Shown: positions 18,525-27,496, numbered from the stretch's first letter. The stretch: DNA of 64,000 nucleotides from Acidobacteriaceae bacterium (GCA_025462885.1 JAOAPN010000003.1:224025-288024); one strand, 5' to 3'. Notes: generated from the letters alone by a model not told the origin. A program made the numbers and translations.

Positions 18525-18702
18525 ATGCCTTCTCTCTCTTCCCGGCGCCCATCGTTTCCGGCGCGGCTTGGTTCTTCAGAGTTCTGTTCGCTGCAAGCTC
18601 CGTCCAGAATCGTTGCAAGTTGCCTCTCCGATTCTAGACCGACCAACACCATTCCCTATAGATGCATAAAACACATCTCGAATCTCTCGCTTCAATCCAC
18701 CT

Positions 18703-19395
18703 TTACCGAGCCGCATACGGGATCGGATCGACTGCCCCAGCCTCTCGGAAGGCACGCAGCCTCAGAACGCAGCTCTCGCACACCCCGCAGGCCTCCGTTT
18801 CACCGGAATAGCATGACCAACTTACATGGAACGGTGCGCCTAATTCAACTCCCAGTCGCACAATCTCGCTTTTGCGCATTGCGATCAGCGGGGTTTCGAC
18901 GCGAATGTCGCCCTCTTTCGTGCCCTGTCGAATCAATGCGTTGAAGGCATCATAGTACGCCGGGCGGCAGTCGGGATAGCCTGAGCTGTCTTGCTCCACG
19001 GCCCCGATGATCACTGTTTTAGCTCCCAGAACCTCCGCCCAACTCACGGCGGCGGAAAGAAAATGTGCGTTCCGGAAGGGAACGTAGGTTACCGGAACCT
19101 CATCTCCGATCGCTTCTTCGGCCCCGGCATCCGGAACCGCGATGGAAGCATCCGTCAGTGCCGAGCCTCCAATCCGTCGGAACAGATCCATCTGCAACGC
19201 CATCAGCTCCCGCACTCCGACCTCGCGGGCGATTCCTTCGGCCGACTTTAACTCACGGGCCTCCGTCCGCTGGCCATAGCTGAAGTGCAGGGCGTACACC
19301 TCGTAGTCTCGTGCTGCCAGGGTCGTGCACACACACGAGTCCATCCCACCGGACAGGCACACCACAGCCCGCGGCTTCTTCCCTTGCTCTGTCAT
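18703..19395 (-). CDS. queC: 7-cyano-7-deazaguanine (preQ0) synthase QueC, 230 aa
   Basis: QueC turns 7-carboxy-7-deazaguanine into preQ0 with ATP and ammonia, on the way to queuosine. The PP-loop ATPase motif CLSGGMDSCVCTTLA opens the protein, followed by ALHFSYGQRTEARE and VPFRNAHFLSAA. The zinc site near the end is CYSGETEACGVCESC. I used the ATG at 19395; a TTG at 19413 in the same frame would add six residues. It is last in a tight leftward run after a DUF3108 and a DUF2007 gene, with gaps under 40 bases. The other queuosine genes, queE and queD, are 29 kb away in this window. Confidence 0.93.
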   Translation of the reverse strand: MTEQGKKPRAVVCLSGGMDSCVCTTLAARDYEVYALHFSYGQRTEARELKSAEGIAREVGVRELMALQMDLFRRIGGSALTDASIAVPDAGAEEAIGDEVPVTYVPFRNAHFLSAAVSWAEVLGAKTVIIGAVEQDSSGYPDCRPAYYDAFNALIRQGTKEGDIRVETPLIAMRKSEIVRLGVELGAPFHVSWSCYSGETEACGVCESCVLRLRAFREAGAVDPIPYAAR

Positions 19396-19429
19396 TTTGT
19401 TCTCGCTGCTCAATTAGACCCCTAAACCT

Positions 19430-19690
19430 CTAAACTTCATCTTCAGCATGGAGAGCCGGAGAGTCCAGCAGTTCATGAGCTGCGGCCTCGTCTTCGACTC
19501 GCACCTGCAGCCTCACTCGAAATGTTACCGGCATCAGGTGATTCAGATTCTCGCTCACGAGGAAAGTCTCGACACCCGCTGACTCGAGCATCCCTTTTGC
19601 CATCTGGGCCTCCACCGGATCGGGGAAGCGCGCGACCGTAACCAGTCCCTCCGGGGGAGGCGGCTCGGTGTCGCCTTCAAACGTCAGCAT
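19430..19690 (-). CDS. DUF2007-type small protein, 86 aa
   Basis: The core LVTVARFPDPVEAQMAKGML followed by ESAGVETFLVSENLNHLMP and VRLQVRVEDEAAAHELLD is the ferredoxin-like fold described as DUF2007, sometimes called a putative signal-transducing protein. Its real role is unknown. It starts two bases after the DUF3108 stop and ends shortly before queC, so the three are almost surely cotranscribed. No membrane segment or signal is seen. Confidence 0.75.
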   Translation of the reverse strand: MLTFEGDTEPPPPEGLVTVARFPDPVEAQMAKGMLESAGVETFLVSENLNHLMPVTFRVRLQVRVEDEAAAHELLDSPALHAEDEV

Positions 19691-19692
19691 CT

Positions 19693-20514
19693 CTACTTCG
19701 CCTCATACGACAGGAGGTGGAAGGTGATCGTGCCAAAGAATAGCCGCGTCCGGATCTGTACCGGCATGTGCCGCGCGTCGTCGGTGTACCAGATCCAGAT
19801 ATTTCCGCGGTTCTTCACGATGCCTTCGTCCGCCGTCGGCTGAACGCGAATCGTCTGGAAGGTTCCCGCAGGAGTCTTGATCTCTTCCTTCGCTTCGACC
19901 TTCATCGCGACGGTGACCGTCCGCATGGAGTCCGCAAGGGGAAAACGGATCGGTTGGCCCAGCACCATGGGCTGGGAGGCCGCATAGAAGATCGCCGACA
20001 GGGAATCCGTGACACACGCCGGAATCGAAGCGGTCAGCGTCTTCTGGGTGCCTTTTACGATGTTCTTTTCCGTCTGATGTTGTTTTCCGGCGGCGTAGTC
20101 GAAGGTCAGATCGCTCGTCACCTTACGCCGTCCCTCGGACAACTGCTTGCTGAAGCCTGCCGAACAGCCGGTCTTGGTATCGAACGAAGACTGGAAGGTA
20201 TCGATCACGGGAAAGAGCATCGTCACCGTTCCTACGGTGTCGGCAGTCGCCGTAATCTTTTGGAGATTTCCCACCTGTTCGAGGTGAAAGACGGCCGTTC
20301 CTGCCGTGAAGACGCGCCAGTCGACCGTGAAGCTCAGCGTCTGTTTCTGGGGGAAGGCATACCCGCCCGTAGGAGCCTGAAGGGTAGGAATTTCCACTGG
20401 TGCCGCGGGAAGCTTCACACCCATCCCGAGTAACTGCGCCGCGATCGGCGTTGCAGCATTGGCAGCCAGCAGGACCAGGGAGGTAACAAGAAATGCAGTC
20501 TTACGCTTCAGCAA
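19693..20514 (-). CDS. secreted DUF3108 protein, 273 aa
   Basis: After a signal peptide (KRKTAFLVTSLVLLAANAA) the protein shows the DUF3108 pattern: FTVDWRVFTAGTAVFHLEQV near the start of the mature part, TFQSSFDTKTGCSAGFSKQL in the middle, and GNIWIWYTDDARHMPVQIRT close to the end. Family members are periplasmic beta proteins of unknown function. The best start is TTG at 20514: no ATG gives the signal peptide, and no strong ribosome site is visible, so the exact start is uncertain. It heads the run DUF3108-DUF2007-queC. Confidence 0.75.
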   Translation of the reverse strand: MLKRKTAFLVTSLVLLAANAATPIAAQLLGMGVKLPAAPVEIPTLQAPTGGYAFPQKQTLSFTVDWRVFTAGTAVFHLEQVGNLQKITATADTVGTVTMLFPVIDTFQSSFDTKTGCSAGFSKQLSEGRRKVTSDLTFDYAAGKQHQTEKNIVKGTQKTLTASIPACVTDSLSAIFYAASQPMVLGQPIRFPLADSMRTVTVAMKVEAKEEIKTPAGTFQTIRVQPTADEGIVKNRGNIWIWYTDDARHMPVQIRTRLFFGTITFHLLSYEAK

Positions 20515-20716
20515 AAGGAATCACTCGCATCCTGCTTGAATTTTTCGTACTTGAATCTCCGCAGTGGATCGGCAGTAGGTCGGTAGATCACTAGATCGTT
20601 CAAGTGCGTCGTTCGAAGGTTTCTCTGATTGACTCGTCGTTCCAGCCATCCAACGGAGCGCCGGGTAGCCAAGCTCTAATCCTAATCCCAAAATGCGAAC
20701 CCATGCCGTCTCTGGC

Positions 20717-21298
20717 TTAACTTCGCAGTAACCCTCGCTGCATCAGTATCAGCTTCACCGCCAGTGCTGCATAGATCGAAACCGCTCCCATACTCGCCTG
20801 GTACTCCTTGTGATGCAGATACAGCTTCGACGAGAAGCTTCCCGCTTCGTCATCGGTGCGGGTGGCCGTCAACCGAGGCAGCAGTCGCGGAACCTGGGCC
20901 GCATAGGCGTCGAAACCGGAAAACTTCTCCCGCAGAAAAGCCTCTTCTCCGCGAATGGTAGGCCAGTAGATCGCCGCGAAGAGCACCGCCAGCAGCACCA
21001 GGATCACCCAGCTTGCCGCCGCTCCCGCGAATCCGAACGCGATCATCATGCTGCCTAGATACAGTGGATTCCGCGTATGAGCATACGGTCCGGTGCGCGT
21101 AAGTTCAGCATTTTTGCGAACATACCCCGCCGCATACCCGCGCAGCCAGACCCCTGGCACGACTACCAGCAGGCTCAACAGCATCGTCAGCCAGGAAGGC
21201 CGCGCCAGCCAGAGAAACACCCCGGCAAAGACAAATCCCAGTGGCACCCGGATTCTTCGTGCAATCTTCTGCCACCCCGTCCGTTCACTCAAAACCAC
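20717..21298 (-). CDS. isoprenylcysteine carboxyl methyltransferase-like membrane protein, 193 aa
   Basis: Three or four hydrophobic segments surround the motif TRTGPYAHTRNPLYLGSMMI, which is the SAM/isoprenoid signature of the ICMT/PEMT-like methyltransferase group, and EEAFLREKFSGFDAYAAQVP follows as expected. Bacterial members methylate lipids or unknown small acceptors; prenylated proteins are not expected here. The frame starts at GTG 21298. It lies 75 bases after the heptosyltransferase-like gene on the same strand, so it may act on a cell-envelope lipid as the last gene of the lipid A/core block. The substrate is not known. Confidence 0.75.
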   Translation of the reverse strand: MVLSERTGWQKIARRIRVPLGFVFAGVFLWLARPSWLTMLLSLLVVVPGVWLRGYAAGYVRKNAELTRTGPYAHTRNPLYLGSMMIAFGFAGAAASWVILVLLAVLFAAIYWPTIRGEEAFLREKFSGFDAYAAQVPRLLPRLTATRTDDEAGSFSSKLYLHHKEYQASMGAVSIYAALAVKLILMQRGLLRS

Positions 21299-21373
21299 AC
21301 CTCAAACCTTGAAACGACCTATCCAGTCTCTCAGAACTGCTCTCGGAAGCTAAATTATCGCCATGTCGATCCG

Positions 21374-22477
21374 TTACTTCCCCAGAATCTCAAGCGCCGT
21401 CTCTGCGACCTGGTCCACGCTGATCCGCAACAGACCCGCCTCGGGTGCGGACCTTCTGGCATGATCCGTGACGCTCGAAGCATCCCGCAACACTCGTCCA
21501 GGAAATACTGTTCCCGCTCCATAGGGGCCGGTTCGAGTGGGATCCGTTGGGCCGTAGATTCCAACCAGGGGGCGTTCCAACGCAGCCGCAAGATGCAGCG
21601 GCCCCGTGTCTCCCGCGATGGCCAGGCTGGCCCGTCGCCACAACGCGATCATCTCAGGAATCGAGCAGGGGATCGCCCTCGCCGCGCCATTGCTCGCTTT
21701 CACCACCGCCGCAGCCGTCCCATCGCCGGGCGAAGCTGCGTTGATCAGCACTTGGTAGCCGGCCTTTCCTAGAGCAGCTGCCACCGCACCGTACCGCTCC
21801 CTTGGCCACTCCTTGGCACCCCAGCCAGCAGTGGGAGCCATCACCACAAAAGGCTTCTCGTCCGAAACGACTTCATCGCACCACGCCTCGGCGGCGGCAT
21901 CGACCGGAATCGTGACGCGTCCCGGGCGCAACTCCGTCTTCACCGCCGCTCCCAACAACTCACACCCCTGCTCCACGACATGGGTGCTGGCAATCGGCAC
22001 GCGCTCGTCGTAGAACAGCCGGGCGACGGTCTCCCGCGGCTCCTGCCGACCCACAAAGTGAGCTGCAGATGCCATCCTCCCGACCACGGCAGACCGGATC
22101 AAACCCTGCATATCCACGGCGACGTCGAAGTGACCGGTGCGTAATCCGCTCCGCAACTTCAAGACACTCGTTGCCGTGGCCCGCGAAAACGGACTCTTCT
22201 TCCACTCCCGCGTCTCGACTGGAAGCCACCCATCGACGAGCGGCATCCGCAGATCGTGGCGGTTCGTTCCCACAAAAGGCTGATTAAACGTCTCCGCAGC
22301 CAACAAAGGACTCCATCGAGGCTCAATCGCCCACCGGATGCCCCAATCCGGCCTCAGCTCCCGCAACGCCGCCACCGCTGGCATGGCATGCAGTACGTCC
22401 CCCATCGCTCCCACCCGCACAATCAACACTCGTAAAGGCGGCCCGCCATCTGAACCCACAAAACCCTGGTCGCCCAA
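21374..22477 (-). CDS. waaC: glycosyltransferase family 9 (heptosyltransferase I-like), 367 aa
   Basis: The N-terminus LRVLIVRVGAMGDVLHAMPA is the family 9 signature, and the C-terminal half has SLAIAGDTGPLHLAAALERP and VGIYGPTDPTRTGPYG, the ADP-heptose-binding side. Relatives transfer heptose to the Kdo of lipid A. The TTG at 22477 is the likely start: GGGAGGA sits five bases before it. The position right after waaA and lpxK supports an inner-core heptosyltransferase I role; the gene name is used on that basis and could be replaced by another family 9 function. Confidence 0.8.
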   Translation of the reverse strand: MGDQGFVGSDGGPPLRVLIVRVGAMGDVLHAMPAVAALRELRPDWGIRWAIEPRWSPLLAAETFNQPFVGTNRHDLRMPLVDGWLPVETREWKKSPFSRATATSVLKLRSGLRTGHFDVAVDMQGLIRSAVVGRMASAAHFVGRQEPRETVARLFYDERVPIASTHVVEQGCELLGAAVKTELRPGRVTIPVDAAAEAWCDEVVSDEKPFVVMAPTAGWGAKEWPRERYGAVAAALGKAGYQVLINAASPGDGTAAAVVKASNGAARAIPCSIPEMIALWRRASLAIAGDTGPLHLAAALERPLVGIYGPTDPTRTGPYGAGTVFPGRVLRDASSVTDHARRSAPEAGLLRISVDQVAETALEILGK

Positions 22478-22514
22478 TCAAATCCTCCCTGAACCCAATT
22501 CCCAATTCCCAAGT

Positions 22515-23588
22515 CTATCGATCTACGGTCTGCCGGCTGGCTTTGCCCCGCCTCCTCCGCTCCATCACCCTCACCCTCTTGATCATGCCATCCATCGCCT
22601 CTTTCTCGTCCAGCAGTTCCAACTCCAGCCTCGCTACTATTACCGGTCCGATTGTCTCCAGCGACTTCAGCATCGTGGCAGAGAGCTTTACCGCGTCCTT
22701 CTCGGTGGTCACAAATCCGTCCGCACCGACACGCCGCGCAGCCTCAAGCAGTCGCGTTACATCGGCCTCGCCATAGCTGTAGTGGTCGGCGAAGAAGATC
22801 TTCTCTGCACCTTCGATCCCTTTTGCCTGCAGCATTTGGATGTAGCCGTCGGGGCGTGCGATTCCGCAAAAGACGACCGGACGTTGCGGCAGGTCCATCC
22901 CAAGCCACAGCCGGCGGCGCACCACCCAGAGCAGCGGAGTCCGCGCTCCCCGCCGTACCTTTGTGACGAATTTCTCCGTCCATTCCAGCTCTTCTTCGCG
23001 CAGGACAATCACGTCTGCATCCCGCAGCGCGCCCAGCGACTCGCGCAAATTTCCCGCCGGCAGCAGGGCATCTTCGGTGTCCTCCCTCGTGAGCAGGACT
23101 ACATCCACGTCCCGGCCCAGCCCCCAGTGCTGAAAGCCGTCATCGAGCACATGCACCGCAATGCGATCGTTCGCGGGCTCCTGCTCGGCCAGCAAACCCG
23201 CCTCATATCGATCCTGCCCAACGAACACCGGCGCGCCCGACCGCCTCGCCAGCAGCATCGGCTCATCGCCATACCAGCCCGCGTCTCCCGCTGGATTCAC
23301 GCGTTCCACCGCCTCCGACCGCCGTCCATATCCCCGCGTCAGAACCCGAACCGCGTAGCCGCGCTTGGTCAGTAGCCGAGCGAGCAGCAGCACCACCGGC
23401 GTCTTTCCCGCGCCTCCTGCCGAGCAGCTTCCCACGCTGATGACCGGTCCCTTCAACCATCGCCGCCGCGCCAGCCCCCAACCTGCCAGCCACCGCCGCG
23501 CTCCCGTCACCGCCCCATACACCGGAACCAGCGGCCAAAGCCACGGGCGCCTTACGCCGCGTCGTCCGGCCTCTTCCTCATCACGCAC
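22515..23588 (-). CDS. lpxK: tetraacyldisaccharide 4'-kinase LpxK, 357 aa
   Basis: LpxK phosphorylates the 4' position of the lipid A precursor at the inner membrane. The P-loop reads SVGSCSAGGAGKTP, with serine where GN is common, and is followed by VRVLTRGYGRRSE and the family hallmark HVLDDGFQHWGLGRDVDVVL. FVTTEKDAVKLS appears near the C-terminus. It starts at GTG 23588 and overlaps the end of waaA by 8 bases, indicating translational coupling. Length is slightly above the 325-345 usual for the family, mainly through an arginine-rich N-terminus. Confidence 0.92.
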   Translation of the reverse strand: MRDEEEAGRRGVRRPWLWPLVPVYGAVTGARRWLAGWGLARRRWLKGPVISVGSCSAGGAGKTPVVLLLARLLTKRGYAVRVLTRGYGRRSEAVERVNPAGDAGWYGDEPMLLARRSGAPVFVGQDRYEAGLLAEQEPANDRIAVHVLDDGFQHWGLGRDVDVVLLTREDTEDALLPAGNLRESLGALRDADVIVLREEELEWTEKFVTKVRRGARTPLLWVVRRRLWLGMDLPQRPVVFCGIARPDGYIQMLQAKGIEGAEKIFFADHYSYGEADVTRLLEAARRVGADGFVTTEKDAVKLSATMLKSLETIGPVIVARLELELLDEKEAMDGMIKRVRVMERRRRGKASRQTVDR

Positions 23589-24906
23589 GTCTCACCCCCA
23601 CCAGCCTCATCCCCACCAGCTCCATCAAAGCCGACACCGTCCTGCCGGTGGCCCCGGCCTGCGCTTCAAACACTGCCTTGCCGCGCTGACCCATTGACTC
23701 CGCGGACGCTCGGTCTGTCATCAACTCCACCAGCGCCTCTCCCAGAGCGTCACGCTCCACAATCCGTATCGCCCCCGCGTCCTTCATTGCTCCCACAATC
23801 TCCTTGAAGTTCTGATACGAAGGACCCATCACGACCGGCACTCCAAACTGCGCAGGCTCGAGAGGATTATGCCCCCCCTTCGCGACGACACTCCCACCAA
23901 CAAACGCAACCGAACCCAACGAGTACATCGAAGCCAGGTCGCCGATCGTATCCAGCAGCACGATAGTTCCCGATCCGCTCAACTCCGGGTTCACGCTGCT
24001 CTCCTGCTTCAGCACGGTGCTGCAGAGAAGACACGGAGACCCGCTCTTCTGAATCAGAGCCAGGACGTCCTCAAAGCGATCGGTGTGTCGGGGTGCAATC
24101 AGCAGTATCGCATCCGGAACTGTTTTGAGCACGGTAGGCCACGCTGCAAGCAGCACCTCTTCTTCTCCCGCGAGAGTGCTACCCGCCACAACCAAGGGTG
24201 AGTTTCCCAACAGCGACTTGATCCGGCGCGTCATCTCCGTCATCTGGACTGCACGCACGTCGAACTTCAGGTTTCCCGTCATTCGGACGCGCTCGCTCTC
24301 AACACCCATCCGCCGCAGCCGGCCCGCCGTCTCCTCGCTCTGGGCCAGAAAGACCCTTACCTCCCGCAGCAGGGGACCCCAAACCCGCCGCAGCTTCATA
24401 TAGCGCGGGAAGGACCGATCCGAAACCCGGGCGTTCACTACAGCCAACGGGATCCCAGCTTTTCTGCACTCTCGAATCACATTCGGCCAAAGCTCGCTCT
24501 CCATCGTCACTACCAGCTTCGGTCGGAGTGCCTGCAGATACCGTCGCACCAGAATCCCCAGATCCAGCGGCATATAAAACACCGCGCAGCCAGTAAACCG
24601 CCGCCGCGCCAGCTCCTGTCCCGCCTGCGTGGTGGTCGAAACCGTGACTGCGAGTCCCGCCTCCCGAAGCTCCCCCACCAATGCCGTGGCCGCCAATACC
24701 TCTCCGACGCTCACCGCATGGATCCAAACCAGCGCTCTGCCCTCTTGCGCGACTGAATCACCGGCGGCCTGGACCTCCGCGGGAACCTGTCCCAGTCGCC
24801 CCGCCAATCCTGCGCGGTAGCGCCCGCTGGTCATCATCCGCGCCAGCCAGTAGGGAGCCCCGACCACCATCACCATCACCAGCAGCAAACTGTAGAACGC
24901 AATCAA
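23581..24906 (-). CDS. waaA: 3-deoxy-D-manno-octulosonic acid transferase WaaA (KdtA), 441 aa
   Basis: WaaA adds Kdo residues to lipid IVA. An N-terminal membrane anchor (SLLLVMVMVVGAPYWLA) precedes the donor-binding start ALVWIHAVSVGEVLAATAL, then STTTQAGQELARRRF and VVTMESELWPNVIRECRK, all family signatures. The C-terminal half has AFVGGSVVAKGGHNPLEPA, the conserved GGHNPLEP motif. The frame begins at TTG 24906 with no visible ribosome site, so the start is uncertain by some residues. It leads the run waaA-lpxK-waaC-like-methyltransferase. Confidence 0.93.
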   Translation of the reverse strand: MIAFYSLLLVMVMVVGAPYWLARMMTSGRYRAGLAGRLGQVPAEVQAAGDSVAQEGRALVWIHAVSVGEVLAATALVGELREAGLAVTVSTTTQAGQELARRRFTGCAVFYMPLDLGILVRRYLQALRPKLVVTMESELWPNVIRECRKAGIPLAVVNARVSDRSFPRYMKLRRVWGPLLREVRVFLAQSEETAGRLRRMGVESERVRMTGNLKFDVRAVQMTEMTRRIKSLLGNSPLVVAGSTLAGEEEVLLAAWPTVLKTVPDAILLIAPRHTDRFEDVLALIQKSGSPCLLCSTVLKQESSVNPELSGSGTIVLLDTIGDLASMYSLGSVAFVGGSVVAKGGHNPLEPAQFGVPVVMGPSYQNFKEIVGAMKDAGAIRIVERDALGEALVELMTDRASAESMGQRGKAVFEAQAGATGRTVSALMELVGMRLVGVRRA

Positions 24907-24995
24907 ATCGATACCGCCCGACCCAAGCTCATCCCGGCCCTCGCTACCCTACTGCCGTTTACCATCGTCATATCGTGGATGATAATCAACGCTGC

Positions 24996-25709
24996 ATGAA
25001 TCCGTATCGTCAGACCCCCATCGCTCGCCCGGCATCCCACGTAAAAGTCGGGCTTGCCCTTGCCTGCGCCCTGCTGGTTCTCTCCCTAAACCCCGCAGCC
25101 CGCGCAGCCGACAAGAAAGCCCCACCCTTCAAGCCCGCCACTGAATATCCCGCGAACGACACTCACGCGGCCGAGCACGTCACCATCGCTATCGATCCCT
25201 GCGACAGCCAGAAGGACTGCGAATTCTTCCGCCTCCCCTACGTCAACCACTCCCTGATCCCCATCCGCATCATCATCACCAACGACGGCGACTCCGCGCT
25301 CATGATGGATGACGCCCGTTTCCAGTTCATCTCCGCCAATAACGACAAGATTCCCGCCGCTGATCTCGAAGAGATCAACCGCCGCATGTTTACCTTCAAG
25401 AGCACCCAAGGGACCAAGATTCCCCTCATTCCTCTGACCATCCACCACCCGCCGGTGGACAAGAAGATCACCGACGACGACCGCGACTTCGGTTTTCCGT
25501 CCACGACTGTAAAACCGCACACGACCTTGGCCGGCTATCTCTTCTACGACATCAAGAACCTCGAAGACCCCGCTCTCCCCCATAGCGAGATCTACATCAA
25601 GATGCTCCAGATCGAACCGGATAAGTCCGGCAACAAGCATCAACTTTTTGCCTTCACTATTCCTCTGGATAAGTGGCTCGCCGCCAGGCCGAAACCCGAA
25701 AAACACTAA
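24996..25709 (+). CDS. secreted protein of unknown function, 237 aa
   Basis: I do not recognise the family. The ATG at 24996 gives a signal peptide (HVKVGLALACALLVLSLNPA, cleaved near ARAAD). The mature part is beta-rich with TIAIDPCDSQKDCEFFRLPY, holding two cysteines that could pair, and IPIRIIITNDGDSALMMDD, like an immunoglobulin-type strand pattern. A longer frame to 24681 lies antisense to waaA and should be ignored. It is divergent from waaA with only 89 bases between the starts. The gene has no convincing ribosome site, but the coding pattern is strong. Confidence 0.6.
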   Translation: MNPYRQTPIARPASHVKVGLALACALLVLSLNPAARAADKKAPPFKPATEYPANDTHAAEHVTIAIDPCDSQKDCEFFRLPYVNHSLIPIRIIITNDGDSALMMDDARFQFISANNDKIPAADLEEINRRMFTFKSTQGTKIPLIPLTIHHPPVDKKITDDDRDFGFPSTTVKPHTTLAGYLFYDIKNLEDPALPHSEIYIKMLQIEPDKSGNKHQLFAFTIPLDKWLAARPKPEKH

Positions 25710-25921
25710 AGCGAGTTCCCCATCGCTATAAAGTCGTTCCTTTACGCGAATACGCGAAGCGTCCAAGACCCCACGAAGGTCCTGCTGAAGGCCCCGTGGT
25801 GCCTGCCCGGCGTCAGGGCGCTGTTTGTATTTACCTAGCTTCATCTGCCCAGCAGGTGAATGGCAACTGCACACGCTCTCTGCAACACATCGCGCCGCAA
25901 ATCCAATACCCTAACCAAAGC

Positions 25922-26449
25922 ATGCTTACCATTCGTCCAGCCACGCCTTCAGACGTCCCCCAGATCCTCACCTATATCCGCGAACTGGCCCTCTACGAGC
26001 GAGAGCCGGACGCAGTCCTCGCCACCGAAGCCGACCTGCTCCGCGATGGCTTTGGTCCGACTCCCCGCTTCACCGCCGTCATTGCCGAGTTCGAAGGCCA
26101 GCCTGCCGGCTTCGCGCTCTACTTCACCAGCTACTCCACCTGGCTGGGTCACCACGGCATCCGCCTCGAAGACCTCTACGTCACTCCCGCCCGACGAGGG
26201 CAGGGAATCGGGAAAGCGTTGCTCGCCCATCTCGCTCGCGTGGCCATCGAGCAGGGCTGCCCCCGCCTGGAGTGGGACGTCCTCACCTGGAACGCCCCGG
26301 CCATCGCCGTTTACGAAGCCATCGGTGCCACCACCCAGGAAGAATGGCGCATCATGCGGCTCAGCGGAGAAGTTCTGACAAGACTTGCCTCCACCGTCAC
26401 GCTTAGCGAGCGGACCGCAACGTCACCAATTCCGCGACCGCAAGGATGA
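25922..26449 (+). CDS. GNAT-family N-acetyltransferase, 175 aa
   Basis: The GNAT fold is clear: LTIRPATPSDVPQILTYIRE at the start, GFALYFTSYSTWLG, then the acetyl-CoA loop LEDLYVTPARRGQGIGKALL, and WDVLTWNAPAIAVYEAIGA. The pattern resembles the diamine (spermidine/spermine-like) acetyltransferase branch, though the acceptor is unknown. The natural C-terminus would fall near IMRLSGEVLTRLA; about 20 further residues run on and overlap the convergent DUF5367 gene by 47 bases. The ATG at 25922 has no strong ribosome site. The 212 bases before it hold no other gene that I can support. Confidence 0.85.
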   Translation: MLTIRPATPSDVPQILTYIRELALYEREPDAVLATEADLLRDGFGPTPRFTAVIAEFEGQPAGFALYFTSYSTWLGHHGIRLEDLYVTPARRGQGIGKALLAHLARVAIEQGCPRLEWDVLTWNAPAIAVYEAIGATTQEEWRIMRLSGEVLTRLASTVTLSERTATSPIPRPQG

Positions 26450-26792
26450 ACGCGTAGGTCGCGAAAAGAAAGCCGGCGTACCTCCCGACTGAGGCTTCCG
26501 GCATCCCTGGCAGAAATGTCCTGAAGTAATACATCGCCAGCCCTTCCCCAAACAACCCTGGCAACGCCAATAGCAGCATCGCAGTGGACCAATTCTGTCC
26601 CGGAATCGCTCTCCAGCGTAGGAGAGTCGCACAGATCCACGCCGATAAGACGGGCACCAGAAAGAAATTCACCCAATACCTTATGCCCATCGATCCAAAG
26701 ATCAGATTTCCGCGAAATCGGTAGTAGATGGTTCCGGCGGCCCAGAAAACAACTCCCAGCAAGGGAAGAATGACGATGTCTCGTGCCTTCAC
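26403..26792 (-). CDS. DUF5367-like membrane protein, 129 aa
   Basis: Four hydrophobic helices make up most of this small protein: VILPLLGVVFWAAGTIYY, NFFLVPVLSAWICATLL, AMLLLALPGLFGEGLAMYYF and GRYAGFLFATYAFILAVAEL. The LFGEGLAMYYF and GRYAGFLF stretches fit DUF5367, a family without known function. I use GTG 26792, with AGGAG six bases before it; longer readings up to 26924 would run through the operator and into the TetR gene. It is divergent from that TetR gene and shares its operator, so it is probably the regulator's target. Its 3' end overlaps the GNAT gene. Confidence 0.75.
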   Translation of the reverse strand: MKARDIVILPLLGVVFWAAGTIYYRFRGNLIFGSMGIRYWVNFFLVPVLSAWICATLLRWRAIPGQNWSTAMLLLALPGLFGEGLAMYYFRTFLPGMPEASVGRYAGFLFATYAFILAVAELVTLRSAR

Positions 26793-26831
26793 GCGGCGCT
26801 CCTTGAAGAAAGAGAGTAGGGGTACATAAAC

Positions 26832-26847
26832 TGTACCGGTCGGTACA
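26832..26847. promoter_or_regulatory. TetR-type operator 1
   Basis: TGTACCGGTCGGTACA is an inverted repeat with 7-base arms and a 2-base centre, lying in the 93-base gap between the divergent DUF5367 and TetR starts. The arms resemble known TetR-family operators. An extra half-site GGTACA occurs at 26821-26826. Confidence 0.75.
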
Positions 26848-26855
26848 CAAGTACA

Positions 26856-26871
26856 TGTACCACATGGTACA
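26856..26871. promoter_or_regulatory. TetR-type operator 2
   Basis: TGTACCACATGGTACA repeats the 7-2-7 design of operator 1, with its centre 24 bases further on and 14 bases before the TetR start. Two dimers could therefore bind side by side and block both divergent promoters. Confidence 0.7.
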
Positions 26872-26885
26872 TCGCGGAGGCAAGG

Positions 26886-27452
26886 ATGAAATCTGGAACC
26901 AAATCGAAGCCTGAGGATCTGCAAAAGCCGGCTAATCGTGGAGAATTAGTGGGGCGCTGCCTCGCCGCCTTCATCGGGGCGGGAACCCTCGATCTCAGCC
27001 TCGACCAGCTGTCGGGTGTCGTCGGAGTCAGCAAACGTATGCTGGTCCACTACTTCGGAGACCGGGAGAACCTCGAGGAGCAGGCGATGTCGCTGCTCGA
27101 AAAAGGGCTTAGGGCACAATTTTCCTCCGGCTCGCTACCCGCTGGGCTGACGCCCATGGCTGCGGTCATGGCTCTCTGGGAGCAAACCACCGCACCGAAG
27201 TCCCGTGGCGTCCTGCTTCTCACTATGGATCTCTGCCGTCGTGCCTGGAACGGCTCGGAGAGAGCCAGGAGCTTCTACGACGAGCAGCAGCGTCTCTGGA
27301 CAGATCTCCTGCTCAACTTCCTTCCCAGCGCGGAAGCGGCGAACGATTTCCTTCAGATCTTTCAGGGGGCCGCCCTGGTCTATCTCGTAACTGGCGAATC
27401 AAATCCTGGTAGATCGGCACTGCAGAGGTGGGTCAGTCGACAAGCGAAATGA
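26886..27452 (+). CDS. TetR-family transcriptional regulator, 188 aa
   Basis: The N-terminal helix-turn-helix is LDQLSGVVGVSKRMLVHYFG, followed by DRENLEEQAMSLLEKGLRA, the normal TetR layout. The rest is an all-helical ligand domain of ordinary length without clear signature, so the effector is unknown. The ATG at 26886 has GGAGG five bases before it. The paired GTACC palindromes directly upstream suggest that it represses itself and the divergent DUF5367 membrane-protein gene. Confidence 0.88.
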   Translation: MKSGTKSKPEDLQKPANRGELVGRCLAAFIGAGTLDLSLDQLSGVVGVSKRMLVHYFGDRENLEEQAMSLLEKGLRAQFSSGSLPAGLTPMAAVMALWEQTTAPKSRGVLLLTMDLCRRAWNGSERARSFYDEQQRLWTDLLLNFLPSAEAANDFLQIFQGAALVYLVTGESNPGRSALQRWVSRQAK

Positions 27453-27496
27453 CTTTCCCATTCCGCTATAGAACAATTCCAATCAGTTCCGCCAAG

